A stretch of 64,000 bases of DNA from Bradyrhizobium sp. 141 (GCF_023074055.1 NZ_JADPKR010000097.1:1-64000); one strand, 5' to 3'. Positions 1-9,004 are shown, counted from the first letter of the stretch. The notes: a model not told the origin generated them from the letters alone. Program-made: numbers and translations.

Positions 1-133
1 GTTTGAGGGACGACCGCCTTCCAACCAACAGGCCGCTCGCGAGCGCGCTTCCAAATCGCGCCGTAGCGAGCGGGCGGCCGGCCCGTTACCCCATCTACGA
101 TGTCCCCAATCAAGAATGATCGGGAGACACGCC

Positions 134-1030
134 ATGAGCTCACTCGCCGGCAAGCAGGGCCCGCGCTATCGCCACACGGCCGAAGACGGCGCACCGTATG
201 AGACCGTCGCGGTCGAAAAGCTCACCCCCATCATCGGCGCGGAAATCACCGGCGTCGACCTCGGCAGCCTGGTCTCCGATGACGCCCGCTCCACCCGGCA
301 GATGGATGAGATCCATCGCGCGCTCGCCGAAAACCTCGTCATCTTCTTCCGCGACCAGCACATCACGCCGCAGCAGCATCTCGCCTTCGGCCGCAAGTTC
401 GGCGAGCTGCATTTTCATCCCGCCGCGCCGCATGAGGACGAAGATCCCGCGCTGATGAAGATCTACGCCGACAAGAATTCGCCGCGCGCGAACGGCGAGG
501 GTTGGCACTCGGACGTGTCCTGCGATCTCGAGCCGCCGATGGGCTCGATCCTCTACATCAAGCAGTGTCCGCCGCGCGGCGGTGACACGCTGTTCGCCAA
601 CATGTACGCGGCCTACGAGGCATTGTCGGACCGCATGAAGGCCTATCTCGACGGCCTCACCGCGCTGCATGACGGCGAGCCGATCTATCGAGGCCTTTAT
701 GCGAACTATGGCGTCGCGGACAGGCCGAGCTATCCGCACGCGGAGCACCCTGTCGTGCGCACGCACCCGGTCACGGGCAAGAAGGCGCTCTACGTCAACC
801 GCGGCTTCACCCGCTACATCAACGGCATTCCGCGCGACGAGAGTGATGCGATGCTAGCCTATCTCTACCAGCACGCCGAAAACCCGCTGTTCCAGTGCCG
901 CTTCCGCTGGACCGAGAACGCCATCGCCTTCTGGGACAACCGTTGCACCCAGCACCGCGCGATGTGGGACTACTGGCCGCACACGCGATCGGGCACGCGC
1001 GTGACGGTGAAGGGGGAAAGGCCGGTTTAG
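134..1030 (+). CDS. TauD/TfdA-family Fe(II)/2-oxoglutarate dioxygenase
   Basis: The protein has 298 residues and belongs to the family that oxidises small substrates such as taurine or aryloxyacids with 2-oxoglutarate and O2 in the cytoplasm. The iron-binding HxD pair is visible at His125 and Asp127 (GWHSD), the distal iron ligand is His274 (TQHRAMWDY), and Arg286/Arg289 (TRSGTR) fit the 2-oxoglutarate carboxylate contact. I chose the ATG at 134 over the in-frame ATG at 116 because a GGGAGA ribosome-binding site lies 6 bases upstream of it. A Rieske oxygenase follows on the same strand after a palindromic repeat. The substrate cannot be told from sequence; taurine itself is only one option. 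Confidence 0.87.
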   Translation: MSSLAGKQGPRYRHTAEDGAPYETVAVEKLTPIIGAEITGVDLGSLVSDDARSTRQMDEIHRALAENLVIFFRDQHITPQQHLAFGRKFGELHFHPAAPHEDEDPALMKIYADKNSPRANGEGWHSDVSCDLEPPMGSILYIKQCPPRGGDTLFANMYAAYEALSDRMKAYLDGLTALHDGEPIYRGLYANYGVADRPSYPHAEHPVVRTHPVTGKKALYVNRGFTRYINGIPRDESDAMLAYLYQHAENPLFQCRFRWTENAIAFWDNRCTQHRAMWDYWPHTRSGTRVTVKGERPV

Positions 1031-1039
1031 GCGAGGTGC

Positions 1040-1134
1040 CGTAGGGTGGGCAAAGCGCAGCGTGCCCACCACTTCTGTTATGATCGCGGAAGGATGGTGG
1101 TGCACGGCGCAAGAGCGCCTTTGCCCACCCTACG
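1040..1134. repeat. Dispersed intergenic palindrome, family A, copy 1
   Basis: Outer arms CGTAGGGTGGGCAAA and TTTGCCCACCCTACG are perfectly complementary and enclose an inner repeat of GTGCCCACC / GGTGG type. Copies with the same arms occur at 14827-14926 and 27399-27477, and a diverged one at 47503-47584. All lie between genes. It resembles the REP/BIME-like elements common in Bradyrhizobium genomes and can fold into a long hairpin in RNA from either strand. Confidence 0.8.
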
Positions 1135-1211
1135 GCAGAATCCGTGCAGCTCCCGCGTTGACGTCCCCGCACTCTCGCGCCAAACTTCCCGAAAAAATCG
1201 GGAGGATCGCA

Positions 1212-2549
1212 ATGCTCCGCGCCGAGGATAACAAATTCCTGACCGAGGCCGGCCCTGGAACGGGCATGGGCGAATTGTTGCGCCGGTTCTGGATTCCCGT
1301 GGCTCTCTGCGAAGAACTCCCCGAGCCCGACGGCGAGCCGAAGAAGATCATTGTGCTCGGCGAGGAGCTGCTCGCCTTCCGCGACTCCCGAGGCGTAGTC
1401 GGAATCATCGACCAATATTGCCCGCATCGCGGCGCCAATCTCTGGCTTGGTCGCAACGAAGAATGCGGCATTCGCTGCGTCTATCACGGCTGGAAGTTCG
1501 ACACCGAAGGTCGCTGCGTCGACATGCCGACCTCCTATCCCGATCTCAACGCCAAGGATCTCATTCGCATCAAGTCCTATCCGGCGCGCGAATGGGGCGA
1601 GATGATCTGGGCCTATATGGGTCCCGCCGACGTCATGCCTGAGCTGCCCGACCTCGAAATGGCACTGTTGCCGGCCTCGCATCGCTACGTCAGCAAGAAA
1701 TGGCAGGACTGCAACTGGGTGCAGGCGCTGGAAGGCTCGATCGACACCGCGCATTTCACCTTTGCCCATCTCTCCTTCGACAAGGAGGAGAACGAGATTT
1801 TGGATATCAAGAAGCACTTTGTGAATCCCATCGCGCGGATGTCGAGCGATCACATGCGCTGGATCGCGGAGGATCCGCGCCCAGTGATCAAGATCAGTCC
1901 GCACGAGGCCGGGCTGACCATTGCCGGCGGTCGGCTGACCGGCGGCGACAACATCTACTGGCGCATCGCGCAGTTCCTGATGCCGTTCCACGCTTACGCG
2001 CCGAGCGCGATGCCGGGCGAGAACATCTTCGGGCAGACTTTCGTGCCGGTGACCGACACCAATTGCTGGATCTATACCTATGTCTGGAATCCGGAGCGGC
2101 CGCTGACGCAAGGAGAGCGCGACGCCTATGACCGCGGCAACGGCGTGATCGCGGAGGTCGACGACAATTACGTGCCGCTGCGTCACAAGGGCAACGATTA
2201 TCTGATCGACCGAAAGCTCCAGAAGACCCGAAGCTACACCGGCATCAAGGGCGTCTCCGAGCAGGACGCCGCCGTGCAGGATAGCCAGGGGCCGATCGCC
2301 GACCGCACCCGCGAGCATCTCGGGCCGACCGATCTCGGCATCATGCATTTCCGCAAGGTCGTGATGGGTCTGGCGCGGGCGCTCCAGCAGGGCGAGCCGC
2401 CGCCGCAGGTCGTACATCAGGACCGCTATGCGGTGCGCTCCGGTGCCTGCGTGACCAGCAAGTCCAAGGACCTGCCCGCAGTAATGTTGGAGCGCTTCGG
2501 TGATGTCGCGGGCTTCGTCGGCCGCCCCAGAATCGCGGCAGCGGAGTGA
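1212..2549 (+). CDS. Rieske non-haem iron aromatic ring-hydroxylating oxygenase, alpha subunit
   Basis: The 445-residue protein is an oxygenase component that activates O2 at a mononuclear iron fed by a Rieske [2Fe-2S] cluster. The Rieske ligands are Cys70-x-His72 and Cys89-x-x-His92 (CPHRG and CVYHGWK). The mononuclear iron site is in GSIDTAHFTFAH with His181 and His186, and Asp178 as the usual bridging acid. The N-terminus (LRRFWIPVAL) and length resemble the phthalate 4,5-dioxygenase or phenoxybenzoate dioxygenase-type oxygenases. The ATG at 1212 has GGGAGGATCGCA just upstream, so the 50 earlier in-frame codons, which run through a palindromic repeat, are excluded. No reductase or ferredoxin gene is adjacent, so it must borrow electrons from elsewhere. 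The substrate is unknown. Confidence 0.88.
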   Translation: MLRAEDNKFLTEAGPGTGMGELLRRFWIPVALCEELPEPDGEPKKIIVLGEELLAFRDSRGVVGIIDQYCPHRGANLWLGRNEECGIRCVYHGWKFDTEGRCVDMPTSYPDLNAKDLIRIKSYPAREWGEMIWAYMGPADVMPELPDLEMALLPASHRYVSKKWQDCNWVQALEGSIDTAHFTFAHLSFDKEENEILDIKKHFVNPIARMSSDHMRWIAEDPRPVIKISPHEAGLTIAGGRLTGGDNIYWRIAQFLMPFHAYAPSAMPGENIFGQTFVPVTDTNCWIYTYVWNPERPLTQGERDAYDRGNGVIAEVDDNYVPLRHKGNDYLIDRKLQKTRSYTGIKGVSEQDAAVQDSQGPIADRTREHLGPTDLGIMHFRKVVMGLARALQQGEPPPQVVHQDRYAVRSGACVTSKSKDLPAVMLERFGDVAGFVGRPRIAAAE

Positions 2550-2552
2550 CGC

Positions 2553-3365
2553 TTGAGGCAACCGCGCAGCATCATCGTCGGGCTGGTTGCGTCGATCCTG
2601 CTATCGTCGCTTGCGATTGTTGGCAGCAGCCAGGCCGTGACCGCGCGAAAGATTGCAAGACCCAAGGCCAAGCCGCAGGTACCGGCCAGATGTGAGATGC
2701 CCAAATTCCGGATCGTCGTGGATGTCGGGCACACCCCGGACTCCTATGGCGCGCTGAGCGCGCGCAATGATCCGGAGTTCGGCTTCAACGTCCGTCTCGC
2801 AAGACTGATCACGGCGAGACTCAAGTCCGAAGGCTTTGCCGCAACCCGGCTGCTCGTCACGGACGGCAAGGCGCGGCCGAGCCTGTTCAAGCGGGTCAGT
2901 GCCGCGAATGACGGGCGGGCCGATCTCTTCCTGTCGATTCACCACGATTCGGTGCCAGACAAGCTGCTCGAGACCTGGGAATTCGATGGGGCGAAGAGCT
3001 ATTTCAGCGATCGCTTCTCAGGCCACTCGCTGTTCGTGTCGCAGCACAATCCGCACTTCGCCACCAGTCTGATGCTGGCCCGGATGATCGGCCGGCAGTT
3101 GAAAGAGCAGGGCCTGCACTATGCCAGCCAATACACCTTGCCGGTGATGGGCCGTTACCGGCGCCAGTTGCTCGACAAGGATTTCGGCGTCTACCGTTAT
3201 GACGGACTCGTGGTTCTCTCGCGGACAAGCAGTGCCGCAGTGCTGCTCGAAGCCGGCTCCATCATCAACCGCGACGAGGAAATGGCGATGAACTCGCCGG
3301 AGCGGCATGAGACGGTCGCGGGGGCTGTGGCCGCGGCAATCAGGGAATTTTGCGCAAGGCGGTAG
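2553..3365 (+). CDS. Periplasmic N-acetylmuramoyl-L-alanine amidase (Amidase_3)
   Basis: This 270-residue zinc amidase cleaves the bond between N-acetylmuramic acid and the peptide stem of murein, in the periplasm. It starts at TTG only 3 bases after the Rieske gene stop, so translation is probably coupled. Residues 1-33 look like a signal peptide ending at SSQAVTA. Zinc ligands fit His60 (DVGH), Glu75 and His129 or His130 (SIHHDS); the catalytic Glu is Glu232 (LLEAGSI). This is the AmiA/AmiC fold without an AMIN targeting domain. The pairing with a Rieske oxygenase looks positional rather than functional. It converges on the antiporter gene with only 33 bases between them. Confidence 0.85.
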   Translation: MRQPRSIIVGLVASILLSSLAIVGSSQAVTARKIARPKAKPQVPARCEMPKFRIVVDVGHTPDSYGALSARNDPEFGFNVRLARLITARLKSEGFAATRLLVTDGKARPSLFKRVSAANDGRADLFLSIHHDSVPDKLLETWEFDGAKSYFSDRFSGHSLFVSQHNPHFATSLMLARMIGRQLKEQGLHYASQYTLPVMGRYRRQLLDKDFGVYRYDGLVVLSRTSSAAVLLEAGSIINRDEEMAMNSPERHETVAGAVAAAIREFCARR

Positions 3366-3398
3366 TCGTTTGACATTTGGCTCGCCATGACGAGGAGG

Positions 3399-5006
3399 CT
3401 ACAGCGGCACGCCCCGATACTCCCGGTTCGCCAGGCTCGCCTCCTCCAGATCCAGATCGCGCTCGATCCGCCGCCGCGTCTCGTCGGTGATCTGGCCATC
3501 GCGCAGGAGATCGTGGATGAATTTTCGTTCGGCGGCGATCAGGTTGCGGGTCAGCATGGTGCCGGCGGCGGAGACGTCGTGGCGGGTGGGATCGAGCGAA
3601 TCCGGAAGCTGGTTGACGCGGATCTCGTGACGCGCACGCAGAAGCCGCATCACCTCTTCGGAGACTTCCTGTTCCGCGGTCATTGCGTCGAGCGACCTTA
3701 GTGCGGCGTCCAGGGCCTGACGGCGCGCGGCGATCTCGGCTTCGTGCTCGGCGGCATGCTCGTTTCGGCCGGCATCGGCGACGCCGAGCCACCGCACCAC
3801 CGGCGGCAGCGTCAGGCCGACGCCGATCAGCGTGACGAAGATGACGCCGAAGGCGACGAACAGGATCAGGTCACGATATGGGAACGCCTCGCCATCAGGT
3901 AGCGTGAACGGCAGCGCCAGCGCCGCTGCGAGCGACACCGCGCCGCGCACGCCGGTGAAGGCGAGCACGAACGGCCATTGCCAGGGTGGCGACGGATCGC
4001 GTTCGCGCAACGATTTGCTGAGCATCCGCGGCAGATAGGTTGCGGGATAGAGCCAGGCGAAGCGCGCGATCACGACGATCATCAGGACCAATGCGGTCGC
4101 GATCAGGATGTCGTCGAGCGGGAACGCCTTCGACTTCTCGTAGAGCGCGCGCATCTGGAAGCCGGTGAGCAGGAACAGCACGCCCTCGATCAGGTAGATC
4201 ACGAGGTCCCAGAAGAAGATGCCCTGCAGGCGCGTCGCCGACGAGATCAGCAACGGGCCGTTCCAGCTCACATAGAGGCCGCAGGCGACGGTGGCGATCA
4301 CGCCGGAGCCGCCGACATGCTCGGGCAGCCAGTAGGACACGTAGGGCGTGATCAGCGACAGCGTCAGCTCGACCTGCGGATCCCCGGACCATTTGCGAAA
4401 GCGCAGGGAGAGCCAACCGACGCCGATGCCGAAGGCGATCTCGCTGGCGACGATCAGCAGGAACTCGCCGGCCGCGAGCGGCAGGGAGAAATGCCCGACC
4501 ATGATCGCGGCCAGCGCGAAGCGGTAGAGGGTCAGCGCGGTGGCGTCGTTGGCGAGCCCTTCGCCCTCGAGGATGACCACGAGCCGCCGCGGCAAGTTGA
4601 GCCGGCGCGCGATCGCGAGCGGCGCCACCACGTCGGGCGGCGCGACGATGGCCCCAAGCAGGAAGCCGATGGTCCAGGGCAGGCCGATCAAGTAATGCGT
4701 GGCGGCCGCCACCATCGCCGCGGTGAAGATCACCGCGCCGACCGCGAGCAGCACGATCGGGCGCAGATTTTTTCTGAATTCGCGCCAGCTCATGGCAACG
4801 CTCGCCGAGTAGATCAGCGGCGGCAGCACCAACAGCAGCACCAGCTCCGGCGGCAGTTCCACCGACGGCATGCCCGGCACGAAGGCGAGGCCGACGCCGG
4901 CCAGCATCAGCAGGATAGCAGGGGCAACGTTGAAGCGGCGTGCGGCGAGCGCCACGCCCGCCAATACGGCCAGCAGGATGAGAAAGGTCTGAAACTTCGC
5001 TTCCAT
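3399..5006 (-). CDS. CPA1-family Na+/H+ antiporter
   Basis: This is a 535-residue inner-membrane protein with about a dozen hydrophobic segments in residues 1-405 and a charged cytoplasmic tail of about 130 residues (AARRQALDAALRSLDAMT and on). Characteristic CPA1 motifs are visible: GAIVAPPDVVAPLA, EGEGLANDATALTL (the ND ion-binding pair) and FTGVRGAVSLAAALALP. It matches the bacterial a_cpa1 form that exchanges Na+ or K+ for protons in pH and salt homeostasis. A class A beta-lactamase lies 36 bases upstream on the same strand, so the two may be co-transcribed. The ribosome-binding site before the ATG at 5006 is weak. Ion preference cannot be read from sequence. Confidence 0.88.
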   Translation of the reverse strand: MEAKFQTFLILLAVLAGVALAARRFNVAPAILLMLAGVGLAFVPGMPSVELPPELVLLLVLPPLIYSASVAMSWREFRKNLRPIVLLAVGAVIFTAAMVAAATHYLIGLPWTIGFLLGAIVAPPDVVAPLAIARRLNLPRRLVVILEGEGLANDATALTLYRFALAAIMVGHFSLPLAAGEFLLIVASEIAFGIGVGWLSLRFRKWSGDPQVELTLSLITPYVSYWLPEHVGGSGVIATVACGLYVSWNGPLLISSATRLQGIFFWDLVIYLIEGVLFLLTGFQMRALYEKSKAFPLDDILIATALVLMIVVIARFAWLYPATYLPRMLSKSLRERDPSPPWQWPFVLAFTGVRGAVSLAAALALPFTLPDGEAFPYRDLILFVAFGVIFVTLIGVGLTLPPVVRWLGVADAGRNEHAAEHEAEIAARRQALDAALRSLDAMTAEQEVSEEVMRLLRARHEIRVNQLPDSLDPTRHDVSAAGTMLTRNLIAAERKFIHDLLRDGQITDETRRRIERDLDLEEASLANREYRGVPL

Positions 5007-5042
5007 GATGGTCTGTCTTGAACCTGCGTCAATGCGTGCGGC

Positions 5043-5900
5043 TTACGCCAACCGCTCAGCCACCATCCGCCCGATTCGCGCGAACGCGACCTCGATCTGC
5101 GCTGCCGTCGGCGTGCCGCCTTGGACATAGGCAGCGATAAGGATGGGCGTGTCGGGCTTCGACCAGGCTACCGCGATGTCGCCCGCTGCGTCCTTGCCAT
5201 TGTAGCCGGTCTTGTCGCCAATCTTCCAACTTGCGGGCAGGCCGCCGCGCAGCCGGTTGGCGCCGGTCTTGCAATTCACCATCCATTCGATGAGCTGCGC
5301 GCGAGAGGCCGGAGGCAGCGCTTCGCCCGTCACCAGACGGCGCAAGTTCCCGGCCATCGCCGCCGGCGTCGTGGTGTCCCGGGGATCTCCGGGCGGGGAG
5401 CGATTGAGTTCGGGCTCGTTGTGGTCGAGCCGCGAGGTGGCATCGCCCAGCGATCGCCAGAATGCAGTGAGCGCGGCAGGGCCGCCGATCCGCGCCAGCA
5501 GCAAATTGGCGCAGGTGTTGTCGCTGAGCTCGACGATCGCCTTGCACATGTCGGCGACCGACATCGCGCCGGCCGCGAGATTTTGCTTGGCGACCGGCGC
5601 GTAGTCGAGCAGGTCGGCCTTGCCGTAGGGGATCATGGCCGCAAGCTGATCCTCGCCGCGATCGACCCGCGCCAGCACGCAGGCCGCGAGCGAGGCTTTG
5701 AATGTCGAACACATGACGAAGCGCTCGTCGGCGCGCCAGGTGAGCTTGGCGCCGGTGACCAGATTTTCCGCATAGACCCCAATCCGCCCGGCGCTCTCGC
5801 GTTCATATGCTTCGAATTCTGGCGGCGCCTCCGCGGCGAATGCGGGATACGCGGCCATCCAGCCGAGTGAGGCTAGCAGGGAGCGGCGATCGAGAAGCAT
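5043..5900 (-). CDS. Class A serine beta-lactamase
   Basis: A 285-residue periplasmic enzyme that hydrolyses beta-lactams. All class A motifs are present: Ser65-Thr-Phe-Lys68 (SxxK), Ser126-Asp-Asn128 (SDN), Glu162-Pro-Glu-Leu-Asn166 (the ExxLN omega loop that holds the deacylating Glu) and Lys230-Thr-Gly232 (KTG). The N-terminus MLLDRRSLLASLGW has an RR motif in front of a short hydrophobic stretch ending AFAAEA, so export may be through Tat, as known for some other class A enzymes. It is not inside a mobile element; base composition matches its neighbours, and it looks like a resident chromosomal enzyme. No AmpR-type regulator is adjacent. The hydrolysis spectrum is unknown. Confidence 0.93.
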   Translation of the reverse strand: MLLDRRSLLASLGWMAAYPAFAAEAPPEFEAYERESAGRIGVYAENLVTGAKLTWRADERFVMCSTFKASLAACVLARVDRGEDQLAAMIPYGKADLLDYAPVAKQNLAAGAMSVADMCKAIVELSDNTCANLLLARIGGPAALTAFWRSLGDATSRLDHNEPELNRSPPGDPRDTTTPAAMAGNLRRLVTGEALPPASRAQLIEWMVNCKTGANRLRGGLPASWKIGDKTGYNGKDAAGDIAVAWSKPDTPILIAAYVQGGTPTAAQIEVAFARIGRMVAERLA

Positions 5901-5952
5901 GGGGACTTTCAGGCGACTGGAGGCAGGAAATATGCGGATGCTGCATCCGCGT

Positions 5953-6045
5953 CGTCATTGCGGGGAGCGAAGCGACGAAGCAATCCAGTCTGTCTCCGCG
6001 GAGGGATTCTGGATTGCTTCGTCGCAAGAGCTCCTCGCAATGACG
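5953..6045. repeat. Dispersed intergenic palindrome, family B, copy 1
   Basis: The element begins CGTCATTGCGGGGAGCGA and ends CTCCTCGCAATGACG, with an inner pair AGCAATCCAG / CTGGATTGCT. A second copy is at 53418-53497. It sits just upstream of the beta-lactamase gene and probably forms a long RNA hairpin on either strand. Confidence 0.8.
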
Positions 6046-6097
6046 GAGAATGGGGGGTGAGCGCGGCAGATATTGGGCAGCGGGAGGTCGAGCCTCC

Positions 6098-6472
6098 TCA
6101 CTCCCTCAGGTCGTACCGATACGATTTCGACACGATCTGCCAGCCGTCGGCGAGCTTCATCGCCACCAGATAATCGGTGAAGAAACGCGGGGGTAGTTGG
6201 CACCGGACCTTGATGAAGGCGGTCTTGTCGTCCGAGCGGTCGATGGTGACGATGAAATCCTCACGCGGCTTGCCTTCCGCCTTGCCGGATGGGCGTTTGC
6301 GGACGCGGTCGAGCCAGTCCGGCACGGTCAGCACCTGCAATTCACCCTTCTCGACCCAGCGCAAATCCGCGGAGGGATGGAAGATGGCGCCGAGCTTTTC
6401 AGCGTCGCCCTCGTAGAGCCCGTCAAAATAGGATTGCACGACGGCTTCGACGCTCGAACGGTTCTGGCTCAT
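6098..6472 (-). CDS. NTF2-like (SnoaL / lumazine-binding-like fold) protein
   Basis: A 124-residue cytoplasmic protein with the NTF2-like layout: an N-terminal helix with VQSYFDGLYEGDAEKLGAIFHP, a central hydrophobic sheet and the C-terminal DGWQIVSKSYRYD strand typical of the family. It fits the putative lumazine-binding (Lumazine_bd_2) subgroup. AAGGATG precedes the ATG at 6472. Members of this fold include small enzymes and binding proteins, and nothing here fixes a reaction. It is divergently oriented to the GFA-family gene, with about 95 bases between them. Confidence 0.75.
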   Translation of the reverse strand: MSQNRSSVEAVVQSYFDGLYEGDAEKLGAIFHPSADLRWVEKGELQVLTVPDWLDRVRKRPSGKAEGKPREDFIVTIDRSDDKTAFIKVRCQLPPRFFTDYLVAMKLADGWQIVSKSYRYDLRE

Positions 6473-6567
6473 GGGTCATCCTTTTGCATGATGGCTTGGG
6501 GCGAACTTAGTCGTACACATCGAAATGCGCTATGGGTGTCTCTCGCCAATTGCGCAGGGACGCTGGA

Positions 6568-6996
6568 ATGACCGGATCAGAAACTTCGAACGCTCGTATC
6601 CTGATCGGCGAATGCTACTGCCGCACCGTCCGCTTCGAGGTGGCCGACGCGTTCTCCTATGCGATGAACTGCCACTGCTCGAACTGCCGGCGCACCACCG
6701 GCTCCGCCTTCAAGCCGTTCGCCGGCATCGCGCAGGACAAGCTCCGCATTGTCCAGGGCGAGGACCAGCGGATGATATTCGGCGACGACACCAGCCATGA
6801 CGCCCATTGTGGGCGATGCGGCTCGCTGCTTTATTCCCGGGTGCGTGACGGACAATGGGTCCATGTCGCCATGGGAACCCTGGTCGACGCTCCCTCGATC
6901 CGGCCAAGCGCCCACATTTTCGTGGCCTCGAAGGCGCCCTGGCACGAAATTACGGACAATCTGCCGCAATATCGGGGGCATATCGGTGATGCCTAA
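6568..6996 (+). CDS. GFA-family zinc protein (glutathione-dependent formaldehyde-activating enzyme-like)
   Basis: A 142-residue CENP-V/GFA domain protein. The zinc-binding cysteines are in the family pattern: Cys16-x-Cys18 (GECYC), Cys35-x-Cys37-x-x-Cys40 (NCHCSNCRRTTG) and Cys81-x-x-Cys84 (HCGRCGS). The founding member was reported to speed S-hydroxymethylglutathione formation, but most members have no proven reaction, so a formaldehyde role should not be assumed. I chose the ATG at 6568, which gives the typical start close to the first Cys motif; an upstream in-frame ATG at 6532 adds 12 residues. It is monocistronic by context. Confidence 0.78.
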   Translation: MTGSETSNARILIGECYCRTVRFEVADAFSYAMNCHCSNCRRTTGSAFKPFAGIAQDKLRIVQGEDQRMIFGDDTSHDAHCGRCGSLLYSRVRDGQWVHVAMGTLVDAPSIRPSAHIFVASKAPWHEITDNLPQYRGHIGDA

Positions 6997-7176
6997 GGGA
7001 ACTCGGTCGACACCAGCTTGGGGGCGAACCGTGACCGCGCTGGCGCGACAAACAAAGGGGGGCTTTCCGACTGTCGCCAGCGCGGCCTTCGTGACCTCCA
7101 TCACAAGCGCCTGCGCCAGATCCTGCTAAAGCGGTCCCAAGGGGCTCGAAACGGCCCGAACTTCGGAAGTCGTGTC

Positions 7177-9003
7177 ATGCGCAATCTGCTCAGACTATGC
7201 CCGCTTCTCCTCGCCGCAGCGCTGCTGTTCGGCACTGAACCCGCTCTCGCCGGCAACCGCGTCGCGCTGGTGCTTGCCAACTCGGCCTATCAGCACGCGC
7301 CGGCGCTCGCCAACCCCGTCAACGACGGCGCGGTGATGGCGAAGACGCTCAAAGAGGCCGGTTTCGATATCGTCGATTACCGGCGCGACCTATCGGCCCT
7401 GGATACACGGCGCGTGCTGCGCGATTTTGCCGACGCGACCCGCAGTGCCGACATCGCCGTGGTCTACTATGCCGGTCACGGCATCGAGGTCGAGGGCTCG
7501 AATTATCTGATCCCTGTCGACGCCAAGCTCGAGCGCGATACCGACGTTTATGACGAGGCCCTTTCGCTCGACCGCGTCCTGGTCGCGGTCGAGCCGGCAA
7601 AGCAGCTTCGTCTTGTGATCCTGGATGCCTGCCGCGACAATCCGTTCGGCAAGAGGATGAAGCGCACGGTGGCCTCGCGCGGCATCGGCCGTGGCCTGGC
7701 TCAGGTCGAGCCGACCAGCCCCAACACACTGATCGCCTATTCGGCAAAGGCCGGCTTCACGGCCCAGGACGGCGACGGCGCCAATAGTCCCTTTACAGTC
7801 GCGCTGTCGAAGCATCTGACGACGCCGGGCCTCGACGTGCGCCGCGCCTTCGGCTTCGTGCGCGACGACGTGCTCAAGTCGACCGGTAACAAGCAGGAGC
7901 CGTTCGTTTACGGCTCGCTCGGCGGCGAAGACATGCCGCTCGTGCCGGTCAAGGTGGCGGTTGCAGCACCCGTAGCACCCGTGGCGAACCCGCAGGCCGA
8001 TATCCGCCGCGACTATGAACTCGCGCTCCAGGTTGGCAACAAGGCGGCGTGGGATGCCTTCCTCGCCCAGCACCCCGATGGCTTCTATGCGAGCCTTGCC
8101 AAGCTCCAGGTCGAGAAGATCGGTGCCGAGCAGGCCCACGCAGCGGCGACCGCGAAGGCGAAGCAGGCCGAGGCCGAGCGTGATCGTCTCGCCGCGCTCG
8201 GCGCGCAGAAGGATGCGCAGGCCAAAGCCGCAGCCGATGCGAAAGCCGCCGAGCAGGCGCAGCTTGCCGCGCAGAAGGCCAAGGAGCAGGCGCAGCAGCA
8301 GGCGGCCGCGGCCGAGCAGCAGCGCGTCAATCTCGCCGCCGCGGCCCCGAGCGCGGCGCCGGCCAGCACGGCGAGCCCCGCCGGCACCAACGTTGCGGCG
8401 CTGACGCCTGCGACCGCGCCGGCCGATCTCAGCCGCTCGGTGCAGACGGAGCTTGGCCGCGTCGGCTGTTTCTCGGGTGCCGCCGACGGCAACTGGAATA
8501 CGTCATCGCGGCGCTCGCTGTCGCAGTTCAACCGCTATGCCGGCACCAAGCTCGACGTGAAGATGGCAAGCACTGATGCGCTGGATACGGTCAAGGCCAA
8601 GTCGTCGCGCGTCTGCCCGCTGGTTTGCGAGCACGGTTTTAAGGCCGACGGCGACAAGTGTAGCAAGATCGTCTGCCGCGAGGGGTATGCCGTCAACGAC
8701 GACAATGAGTGCGAAAAGCAGCGTGCGGCCAAGCCGGCCAAACCCGCGACTGCCAAGCGCGACGACGGCGATGAGCGTCCCGCGCGGCAGCGTCGTCAGG
8801 CCGGCGGCGCGGCTGCTGGCGCGGCGGGTGGTTATGGTGCCGCGGCCGGCATTGCTGCCGCCGCTGGGGCTAGCCGTCCCTCGGCCGGCGGGCAGATGTT
8901 CTGCAACAACACTGGGTGCCGTCCTGTCAGCCGCGGCTGCCATCTCGAATATCGCGGCGGTGGCGGCCCCGGCAACGACGCCAACGCGGAGGTTTGTCAC
9001 TGA
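7177..9003 (+). CDS. Secreted caspase-like (peptidase C14) protein with coiled coil and Cys-rich C-terminus
   Basis: A 608-residue protein with a signal peptide (residues 1-25, ending EPALAG). Residues 27-250 form a caspase/metacaspase p20-like domain with the catalytic His101 (YYAGHGIE) and Cys152 (LDACRDNPF). Residues about 280-400 hold an alanine/glutamine/lysine-rich coiled coil. Then comes a region resembling a peptidoglycan-binding repeat (VQTELGRVGCFSGAADGNW), a Cys-rich section (CPLVCEHGF, CSKIVCREGY), and a Gly/Ala-rich tail with four more Cys. Similar multi-domain secreted caspases are common in rhizobia; their targets are not known. The ATG at 7177 starts the signal peptide; 53 earlier in-frame codons are excluded. 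The gene ends at a strong palindrome. Confidence 0.85.
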   Translation: MRNLLRLCPLLLAAALLFGTEPALAGNRVALVLANSAYQHAPALANPVNDGAVMAKTLKEAGFDIVDYRRDLSALDTRRVLRDFADATRSADIAVVYYAGHGIEVEGSNYLIPVDAKLERDTDVYDEALSLDRVLVAVEPAKQLRLVILDACRDNPFGKRMKRTVASRGIGRGLAQVEPTSPNTLIAYSAKAGFTAQDGDGANSPFTVALSKHLTTPGLDVRRAFGFVRDDVLKSTGNKQEPFVYGSLGGEDMPLVPVKVAVAAPVAPVANPQADIRRDYELALQVGNKAAWDAFLAQHPDGFYASLAKLQVEKIGAEQAHAAATAKAKQAEAERDRLAALGAQKDAQAKAAADAKAAEQAQLAAQKAKEQAQQQAAAAEQQRVNLAAAAPSAAPASTASPAGTNVAALTPATAPADLSRSVQTELGRVGCFSGAADGNWNTSSRRSLSQFNRYAGTKLDVKMASTDALDTVKAKSSRVCPLVCEHGFKADGDKCSKIVCREGYAVNDDNECEKQRAAKPAKPATAKRDDGDERPARQRRQAGGAAAGAAGGYGAAAGIAAAAGASRPSAGGQMFCNNTGCRPVSRGCHLEYRGGGGPGNDANAEVCH

Positions 9004-9004
9004 C

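Noticed and set aside
819..2561. 580-codon open frame on the minus strand opposite the Rieske oxygenase
   Set aside because: It is antisense to a gene with clear Rieske and iron-site motifs, and its translation is low-complexity and His/Arg/Val-rich, as expected for a high-GC shadow frame.
5043..5900. Beta-lactamase considered as a recently acquired resistance gene
   Set aside because: No integron, transposon or plasmid signs, and base composition matches the neighbourhood; it looks resident.
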